A DNA stretch of 64,000 nt from Croceicoccus ponticola (GTDB lineage Bacteria > Pseudomonadota > Alphaproteobacteria > Sphingomonadales > Sphingomonadaceae). The notes under the pieces are model-generated. The model did no database searches. It was not told the origin of the DNA and worked only from the letters and a program-made list of their open reading frames with translations. Shown here piece by piece: positions 58,729 through 64,000 of this stretch. The stretch covers positions 248,001-312,000 of the forward strand of contig NZ_RXOL01000004.1 of the NCBI RefSeq assembly GCF_004004515.1, written 5' to 3'. Position numbers and translations under genes: made by a program. Position 1 is the first letter of the stretch; the number at the start of each line of letters is the position of its first letter.

Positions 58729-59715
58729 TCAATAATCGATGTAGACGTCGACAAGGACGTCTTCTGCCTTGGGACGCTCTGCCGCGCGTGCTGCGACGAC
58801 CGCCTTCTCGATGGCCTGCGCAACTTCCGCATCGACCTGATCGAGATCCGCGCCGTCGAGCAGCTTGGCCTCGGTCGCGCTTTCGCGGAACTTCTTGATG
58901 CAGTCGCGCTCTTCGCGGATACGGTCGAGCTCACCCTTGGCGCGATAACGCTGCGGGTCACCTTCGAAATGGCCATAGAACCGTTCCGTGTCGAATTCGA
59001 CGGCGGCCGGGCCGTTGCCGGCGCGGACATATTCCAGCACTTCGCTCATGGTGTCGTGAACGGCGCTGAAATCGGTGCCGTCGGCGCGCCATACCCGCAT
59101 GCCGAACGCTTCGGCCCGGCTGGCGATGTCGCGCTGCGTGCCCACCGCGTATTCGAAGCCGGTGTGTTCGGAATAATGATTGTTCTCGAACACGAAGATG
59201 GCCGGGGCCTTGGTGACCACCGCCATGTTCATCGCTTCGAACGTGGTGCCCTGGTTGCAAGCGCCGTCGCCCGAAAACGCGATCGCGACCTTGAGCTTGC
59301 CGTTGGCGTCCGGACCGTCGATCTTCGCGGCCATGGCCGCGCCGACCGCGATCGGCGCACCCGCGCCAACGATGCCGTTGGCGCCCAGCATGCCCTTGTC
59401 GACGTCAGCGATATGCATCGATCCGCCCTTGCCCTTGCACAGCCCTTCGCGGCTGCCCCAGATTTCCTTCATCATCCCTTCGACATCACAGCCCTTGGCA
59501 AGGCAGTGGCCGTGGCCGCGGTGGGTCGAAACGATCTTGTCGTCGTCGCTCAGGTGTTCGCAAACGCCGACCGCGACCGCTTCCTGGCCGCAGTAAAGGT
59601 GGGTGAATCCGGCGATCTCGCCAGTCTGGATTTCGTCGTGCAGCAGTTCCTCGAACGCGCGGATGGTTTTCATCCGGCGGTAGGCCTGCAGCAGGTCTTC
59701 ACGGCTGAGCTGCAT
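58729..59715 (-). CDS. 2-Oxoacid (acetoin-type) dehydrogenase E1 alpha
   Basis: A 328-residue alpha subunit. It has FTHLYCGQEAVAVGVCEHLSDDDKIVSTHRGHGHCLAKG, GLCKGKGGSMHIADVDKGMLGANGIVGAGAPIAVGAAMA, and the thiamine-diphosphate motif AIAFSGDGACNQGTTFEAMNMA running to FVFENNHYSEHTG. These match AcoA-type E1alpha of acetoin dehydrogenases, although branched-chain or other substrates are possible. In a terpenoid/alicyclic pathway it might handle a ketol or 2-oxo acid released by ring opening. The E3 subunit is not encoded in the window. Confidence 0.94.
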   Translation of the reverse strand: MQLSREDLLQAYRRMKTIRAFEELLHDEIQTGEIAGFTHLYCGQEAVAVGVCEHLSDDDKIVSTHRGHGHCLAKGCDVEGMMKEIWGSREGLCKGKGGSMHIADVDKGMLGANGIVGAGAPIAVGAAMAAKIDGPDANGKLKVAIAFSGDGACNQGTTFEAMNMAVVTKAPAIFVFENNHYSEHTGFEYAVGTQRDIASRAEAFGMRVWRADGTDFSAVHDTMSEVLEYVRAGNGPAAVEFDTERFYGHFEGDPQRYRAKGELDRIREERDCIKKFRESATEAKLLDGADLDQVDAEVAQAIEKAVVAARAAERPKAEDVLVDVYIDY

Positions 59716-59739
59716 TTGTCTCTCCCGAGTGTTTGATTA

Positions 59740-60948
59740 TTAGAGGCCTAGCACGGTCTTGGCGATGATCGTACGTTGGACTTCATTAGTCCCGCCAAAG
59801 ATCGTCCATGCTCGGCTGTTTAGATAACGCGCTGCGGCGACTTGTGCTTTTTCGCAGCGGAACGGAGCTGGCGCGTTGTCGCCGTAAAGCGGACGCGCGG
59901 TGGGCAACTGAAGCCCGGCCGGGCCGAACAGGTCGACCGCCAGAAGATCGACTTCCTGCCGAAGATTCGAGGCGAGCAGCTTGGTCAGCGAAGTCTGTGG
60001 GCCCGGCTTCTGACCCTTGGCGATGCGCGAAAGGATCTTCAGTTCGATAATTTCCAGCGAAGTGACGCCCAGCCGCAGTTTCGCCACGCGGCGGCGCCAG
60101 TCGATGTCATCGGCGAGCATGCCGCCACGGCCATCGGAAACGCCCTTTGCCGTGCGTTCGATATCGTCGAGGTCGTAGATCAGCTTGGGCGCATGGCACG
60201 ATCCGCCGCGTTCGTTTTCCAGCAGGAACTTGGCGATGGTCCAACCCTGACCTTCTTCGCCGACCAGGTCTTCTGCGGGCACGATCACGTCTTCCATGAA
60301 CACCTGGTTCACTTCATGATCGCCCGCCATCGTCAGGATCGGGCGCACCGTAATGCCGGGCTGGTCCATGTCGACGAGCAGGAAGCTGATGCCGGCCTGC
60401 TTCTTGACCGTCCCGTCGGTGCGAGCCAGCACGAACATCTTGTTCGCCCAGTGCGCATGGGTGGTCCAGATCTTCGACCCGTTCAGGACGTAGTGGTCGC
60501 CCTTTTTAACCGCAGTCGTCTTCAACGAGGCAAGGTCGGACCCGGCGTTCGGCTCCGAAAAGCCCTGGCACCAGTAATCCTCACCCGACAGGATGCGCGG
60601 CAGATATTTCTCTCTTTGCGCTTCGGTGCCGAACGAAAAGACCACCGGCGCAACAAGCTTGAGGCCAAGCACGGTAAGGTTCGGCGCTCCCGCCAGCGCG
60701 CATTCCTTTTCGAAGATATAGCGTTGCACCGGGCTCCACCCCGTGCCGCCGACTTCGGTCGGCCATTGATAGCCGAGCCAACCCTGTTCGTTCAGGATGC
60801 CGTTCCACACCTGCCCAATGTCCGGTTCGACGAACACAGTGGGCGAGCTTGACGCGCCGTCGCGAATATTCTCCGGTAGCTTTGCCGCCAGAAATGCGCG
60901 CACTTCATCGCGGAAGGCTGCTTCCTCGGGCGTCAGTTCGATGTCCAT
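59740..60948 (-). CDS. Acyl-CoA dehydrogenase
   Basis: A 402-residue acyl-CoA dehydrogenase starting MDIELTPEEAAFRDEVRAFLAAKLPENIRDG. The FAD/substrate block is YWCQGFSEPNAGSDLASLKTTAVKKGDHYVLNGSKIWTTHAHWANKMFVLARTD. The C-terminal segment is YLNSRAWTIFGGTNEVQRTIIAKTVLGL. It introduces a 2,3 double bond into an acyl-CoA. The type resembles FadE proteins found in steroid and terpenoid side-chain beta-oxidation. It begins one base after the thiolase stop. A partner subunit, as in heteromeric ChsE1-ChsE2, is not seen. Confidence 0.93.
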   Translation of the reverse strand: MDIELTPEEAAFRDEVRAFLAAKLPENIRDGASSSPTVFVEPDIGQVWNGILNEQGWLGYQWPTEVGGTGWSPVQRYIFEKECALAGAPNLTVLGLKLVAPVVFSFGTEAQREKYLPRILSGEDYWCQGFSEPNAGSDLASLKTTAVKKGDHYVLNGSKIWTTHAHWANKMFVLARTDGTVKKQAGISFLLVDMDQPGITVRPILTMAGDHEVNQVFMEDVIVPAEDLVGEEGQGWTIAKFLLENERGGSCHAPKLIYDLDDIERTAKGVSDGRGGMLADDIDWRRRVAKLRLGVTSLEIIELKILSRIAKGQKPGPQTSLTKLLASNLRQEVDLLAVDLFGPAGLQLPTARPLYGDNAPAPFRCEKAQVAAARYLNSRAWTIFGGTNEVQRTIIAKTVLGL

Positions 60949-60949
60949 C

Positions 60950-62095
60950 TCAACGCTCCAGGATCGTGACGGCCGAAACGCCCGGCGCGCCATAGACGTG
61001 GCTGTACGCGGTCTTCGGCTGGCCGGGCACCTGACGCGCCCCGCCGTCGCCGCGCAGCTGCACGACGTTTTCGTAAACCTGCCGCAAGCCCGATGCGCCG
61101 ATCGGTTCGCCACATGCAAGGCAGCCGCCGTCGGTATTGACCGGCAGCTTGCCGCCGATTTCCGTCAACCCTTCGATCAGCCACTTTTCCTGTTCGCCAT
61201 CGGCGCAGAACCCGTTTTCGGCCATGTGCATCAGTTCGGCGCCGGCCTCAGTATCCTGAAGCTGGGCGACATCGATGTCTTCGGGCGAAATCCCGGCGAT
61301 GCGGAATGCGTCGCGGCTGGCGATGTTGGTCGCGCTGCCGCCTCGTTCGATATCGACGCAGGGCGCAAACACTTCGAAACTGCCGGGCGGGCGGGTGCGC
61401 ATCGTCGCCGCCTTCAGCCGGATCGGCACCTTGCCCAGTTCGCGGGCCTTTTTCTCGCTGCCAAGGATCAGCGCTACGCCCCCCTCGGCGGGCGAACAGA
61501 ACATGTATTTGGAATAAGGATCGGACACCATCGGCGCATTCATGATCTCGTCCAGCGGAACCGGCTGACGACGCCATGCGTGGGGCGCCTTTTCACCGTT
61601 GCGGAACGCCTTTTCGGCGACTCGGCCCAGCGCTTCGCGGCTGATGCCGTGAAGGTGCATGTAGCGCATGATCTTGTTCGCGAAGAACTGCGTCGTGACC
61701 ATGTAACCCGCGTCGCCATACCATTCGGGCAGATTGTATTCCGATGGTTTGGCATCGAACGCACCGCGAGGATGCTTGTCGAACCCGACGGCAAGGCCGA
61801 TGTCGCATTCGCCCGACTTGATCGCCATCTGCGCCGAAAACAGCGCCGATCCGCCTGCGGCGCAACCATTGCGCACGTTGATGAACTGCGCGCCCGTCAG
61901 GCCCAGTTGGTCGACCATCGTGTCCGGATTGCCCGCCGCGTCGGACGCGCCATAGGCGAACTGCACGTCCGGCCATTCCAGCCCCGCGTCGGCCAGCGCC
62001 TGGCGCACGGCGTAGACGCCCTGATCGACGCCGCTCATTCCTTCGGTCCGGCCGAATGGGTGGATGCCGATGCCGATGATGCAAACGTCGCTCAT
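60950..62095 (-). CDS. SCP2/Ltp2-type thiolase
   Basis: A 381-residue thiolase-fold protein starting MSDVCIIGIGIHPFGRTEG. The nucleophilic Cys is in VRNGCAAGGSALFSAQMAI (Cys78). The downstream blocks are LQDTEAGAELMHMAENGF, NTDGGCLACGEPIGASGLRQVYE and GAPGVSAVTILER. The last lacks the CxG of canonical degradative thiolases, as in SCP2/lipid-transfer-protein types. Ltp2-like members act as retro-aldolases on side-chain CoA esters together with a DUF35 partner. The DUF35 gene sits directly upstream with an ATGA overlap, which supports that role. Confidence 0.9.
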   Translation of the reverse strand: MSDVCIIGIGIHPFGRTEGMSGVDQGVYAVRQALADAGLEWPDVQFAYGASDAAGNPDTMVDQLGLTGAQFINVRNGCAAGGSALFSAQMAIKSGECDIGLAVGFDKHPRGAFDAKPSEYNLPEWYGDAGYMVTTQFFANKIMRYMHLHGISREALGRVAEKAFRNGEKAPHAWRRQPVPLDEIMNAPMVSDPYSKYMFCSPAEGGVALILGSEKKARELGKVPIRLKAATMRTRPPGSFEVFAPCVDIERGGSATNIASRDAFRIAGISPEDIDVAQLQDTEAGAELMHMAENGFCADGEQEKWLIEGLTEIGGKLPVNTDGGCLACGEPIGASGLRQVYENVVQLRGDGGARQVPGQPKTAYSHVYGAPGVSAVTILER

Positions 62096-62487
62096 GCTGC
62101 TGCTCCCGCAGGTTTGAACGCCGGGATCAGCACGCTTTCCGCGGCATCGGGATCGAGCGGGATGGGCGCGAATTCCAGCGGCATGCCGATTTCGATGGCG
62201 TCGAAATCGACATCGGTCAGCCGCGCCTCGACAATAGTTTCACCAGGAAGCTCGACATAGGCGACCGGAAACGGCGTGAATGCCTCGGGCCCCTTGTAAG
62301 GCGGGCTTTTCGGACGAAAGCGCTGAATGGTATAGCTCCACAATGTGCCGGTGCGCGACAACGGTACCGGTTCGAACCGGTCGTTCGCGGGACAGGGAAA
62401 TACGATGCGGCCCGTTTCCCGGTTCCGTCCGCCGATCAGGCGCGGTGCCGCTTCGTCGGTGAACAGCCCTTCGGCGATGGCTTTCAT
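62092..62487 (-). CDS. DUF35 OB-fold protein, thiolase partner
   Basis: A 131-residue protein starting MKAIAEGLFTDEAAPRLIGGRN. The OB-fold block is GTLWSYTIQRFRPKSPPYKGPEAFTPFPVAYVELPGETIVEARLTDVD. DUF35 proteins partner Ltp2-type thiolases/aldolases and acyl-CoA hydratases. Most carry a four-Cys zinc ribbon before the OB fold; here only one Cys (FPCPAND) remains, so zinc is probably not bound. The gene overlaps the thiolase start by ATGA. It is the first gene of the seven-gene operon running to 55694. Confidence 0.88.
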   Translation of the reverse strand: MKAIAEGLFTDEAAPRLIGGRNRETGRIVFPCPANDRFEPVPLSRTGTLWSYTIQRFRPKSPPYKGPEAFTPFPVAYVELPGETIVEARLTDVDFDAIEIGMPLEFAPIPLDPDAAESVLIPAFKPAGAAA

Positions 62488-62571
62488 CTCTATCCTCTCG
62501 GCGCCCGAAGTGTCCGGGCATTGAATCACATTTGGTACGAACCCGTTAAAGCGCAATCGCGGCCAAAGTGC

Positions 62572-62596
62572 AGGCTCCCTAAAACGCTAGGAGCCT
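62572..62596. repeat. Inverted repeat AGGCTCC...GGAGCCT upstream of the GMC gene
   Basis: Perfect 7-bp arms, extended by CTA/TAG with a one-base bulge, around a 6-nt centre. It lies 45 bp before the GMC oxidoreductase ATG in the divergent gap with the DUF35 gene. It may be an operator or a leader hairpin; it does not match the island operator. Confidence 0.4.
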
Positions 62597-62640
62597 CGTT
62601 TGCGCCCGCATGCAACCTGATCGGCAAGGAGAGATGCGCC

Positions 62641-64000
62641 ATGACAGCATGCTGGGATTACATCGTCGTCGGGGCTGGATCGTCGGGCTGCGTCCTTGCC
62701 GAAAGATTGAGCGTTAACAAGAACAAGCGCGTCCTCGTGCTCGAAGCGGGCGGCGAAAACGGGTTCTGGAACCGCATGCCCAAGGGTGTCGCCAAGCTGG
62801 TGACCGACCCCGACAAGATCTGGCTGTATAAAGTGACGCAACCGCGCGAAAAAGGTGGCGAGGCATCCGAATTCTGGCTGCGCGGCAAGGGACTGGGCGG
62901 TTCGTCGTCGGTCAACGGCATGATCTGGAGCCGGGGGGAAAAGGCCGATTACGACGCGTGGGAGCGCGATCACGGCGCAATCGGCTGGAACGGCGAGAGC
63001 ATGACCGACGCATTTCGCGAGCTTGAGGATCATCCGGACGGCCCGACCGACATGCTGGGCAGCGGCGGGCCAGTCCATGTCGATCCCGCGATCTACAGCT
63101 ATCCGCTGGCCGAAACCATGATCGAGGCGGGCGAGACGCTCGGGATGAAAAGGGTGCGCGAACTGAACGCGCAGCCCGGCCCGCGCGTCGGCCTTTATAG
63201 TCACAATATCGCCAAGGGCCGGCGGCAGAGCGCTTCGGTCACGTTCCTCGAACCGGCTCGCAAGCGCGCCAATGTGACGGTCCTCACCGGGGCGCAGGCG
63301 ACCCGCATCGTGTTCGAAGGCACGCGCGCCATCGCGGTAGAGGCGCGGGTGAACGGCGAAATCCGCCGTTTCGACTGCACTGGCGAAGTCGTCGTCGCCA
63401 CTGGCGCGATCGAAAGCCCGCTCTTGCTGCAACGATCGGGAATCGGTCCTGCGGACGTGCTGCGCGGTGCGGGCGTCGCGGTCGTGGCCGAGAGCCCTGA
63501 TGTCGGCCGCAAGCTGATCGAACACCTGTCGCTTTCGATCCCCTATCGGCTGACTGGCGGCAAGGGCACGCATCGCAGCTTCTTCGGTCTCGGCCTCGTC
63601 AAGGTCATGGCGCAGTACTTGTTGTCGGGCACCGGCATCATGGCGACCGGCCCGTTCGAGGTCGGCGCGTTCTGCAACGTGTACAACCCCGACGGGCGCA
63701 CCGACACGCAGATGTACCTTGGCGCCTATACATTCGAGATCGGCGACGACAACAACCCCGCGCCGCTGGACCGGATCGACCGCAAGCCCGGCATCACCAT
63801 CTATGGCCAGCTGCTCCGGCTGACGAGCGAGGGCGTGCTGGCCATCACCGGCCCCGGACTTGACGATGCACCGCGGATCGAACCCAATTTCCTGACCACC
63901 GAACATGACCGGCAAAGCGCCATCGCGCTGGTGCGCAAGATGCGCGATTTCGCCGATGCCGAACCGCTTGGGCCATTACTGGGCGAAGAAGTCATGCCCG
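62641..64000 (+). CDS. GMC-family FAD oxidoreductase (truncated by the window edge)
   Basis: The plus strand reads from ATG 62641 to the edge without a stop, 453 codons of an expected 530 or so. AAGGAGAG lies upstream. It starts MTACWDYIVVGAGSSGCVLAERLS, the FAD-binding motif, followed by LRGKGLGGSSSVNGMIWSRG (GMC signature 1) and GEVVVATGAIESPLLLQRSGIG (signature 2). The catalytic His pair would be beyond the edge. GMC enzymes oxidise primary or secondary alcohols, for example choline, polyethylene glycol or alkanol-type substrates. It is divergent from the DUF35-led operon and is probably part of the island. Confidence 0.92.
   Translation, partial: MTACWDYIVVGAGSSGCVLAERLSVNKNKRVLVLEAGGENGFWNRMPKGVAKLVTDPDKIWLYKVTQPREKGGEASEFWLRGKGLGGSSSVNGMIWSRGEKADYDAWERDHGAIGWNGESMTDAFRELEDHPDGPTDMLGSGGPVHVDPAIYSYPLAETMIEAGETLGMKRVRELNAQPGPRVGLYSHNIAKGRRQSASVTFLEPARKRANVTVLTGAQATRIVFEGTRAIAVEARVNGEIRRFDCTGEVVVATGAIESPLLLQRSGIGPADVLRGAGVAVVAESPDVGRKLIEHLSLSIPYRLTGGKGTHRSFFGLGLVKVMAQYLLSGTGIMATGPFEVGAFCNVYNPDGRTDTQMYLGAYTFEIGDDNNPAPLDRIDRKPGITIYGQLLRLTSEGVLAITGPGLDDAPRIEPNFLTTEHDRQSAIALVRKMRDFADAEPLGPLLGEEVMP

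Noticed and set aside
56242-59715. Calling the E1/E2 genes the housekeeping pyruvate dehydrogenase
   Set aside because: The E1alpha and E1beta motifs and the lack of a lipoyl domain on E1beta resemble acetoin-type complexes, and the operon context is catabolic. The true PDH is presumably elsewhere.
62587-63915. A 442-codon open frame on the minus strand at the right edge
   Set aside because: The plus strand encodes a clear GMC oxidoreductase from ATG 62641 that runs past the edge, and the antisense frame has no family features.
1-64000. CRISPR arrays, insertion sequences, tRNA or rRNA genes, origins, prophage genes
   Set aside because: On reading through the window I saw no regularly spaced repeats, transposase or integrase genes, and no tRNA-like or rRNA sequence. 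This is by eye, not a covariance-model search.

Overview
The window is a GC-rich alphaproteobacterial chromosome segment, almost certainly from the Sphingomonadales (Novosphingobium/Erythrobacter/Sphingopyxis-like). The signs are a MipZ division-plane ATPase, a PgmG-type phosphohexomutase, a DUF3422 protein, a TonB-ExbB-ExbD-ExbD set, and several very large TonB-dependent receptors mixed with catabolic genes. Assignments rest on reading translated proteins and motifs; no database search was run.

Region 1 (1-18.9 kb) is housekeeping. It holds a truncated gamma-glutamylcyclotransferase, a HisN-like phosphatase, prs, a GrpB-fold protein, glpX, hom and a secreted protein of unknown function. A tonB-exbB-exbD-exbD operon (6.5-9.2 kb) follows, ending at an intrinsic terminator, then an Lhr-type DEXH helicase. 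A 365-bp gap carries stacked hairpins that may be a small RNA. After it come pgmG, a J-domain protein overlapping mipZ, panC, a methyltransferase, a quinone-oxidoreductase-like MDR protein and a DUF3422 membrane protein.

Region 2 (18.9 kb to the right edge) is a continuous catabolic island. I count seven Rieske oxygenase alpha subunits in three paralogous families, one stand-alone Rieske ferredoxin, one CYP101-like P450, six SDR dehydrogenases, two paralogous NADPH-type MDR reductases, six NTF2/SnoaL-fold proteins, two ThuA-domain proteins, a TIM-barrel isomerase-like protein, an EthD protein, an acyl-CoA ligase and a KstD-like flavoprotein. Three TonB-dependent receptors and two TetR regulators are also present. 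The right end is a seven-gene minus-strand operon: DUF35 protein, SCP2/Ltp2-type thiolase, acyl-CoA dehydrogenase, 2-oxoacid (acetoin-type) dehydrogenase E1alpha, E1beta and E2, and a VOC protein. A truncated GMC oxidoreductase diverges from it.

The working model (inference) is import of a hydrophobic, probably polycyclic or alicyclic natural product through the TonB receptors, powered by TonB/ExbBD. Rieske enzymes and the P450 would oxygenate it, SDR/MDR/KstD-like enzymes would adjust redox state, and CoA activation would precede beta-oxidation or retro-aldol removal of carbon units. No extradiol or intradiol ring-cleavage dioxygenase, hydratase-aldolase set or electron-transfer reductase is visible, so this does not look like a classical monoaromatic pathway. 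The substrate is not identifiable from sequence alone.

The most interesting non-coding signal is a recurring 20-bp inverted repeat (consensus ACCTG-N10-CAGGT with an A-rich centre) in at least six, probably seven, intergenic regions of the island. It lies 55-100 bp upstream of the start codons of Rieske, SDR, MDR, ligase, SnoaL and TonB-receptor genes. It looks like the operator of one regulator controlling the whole island.
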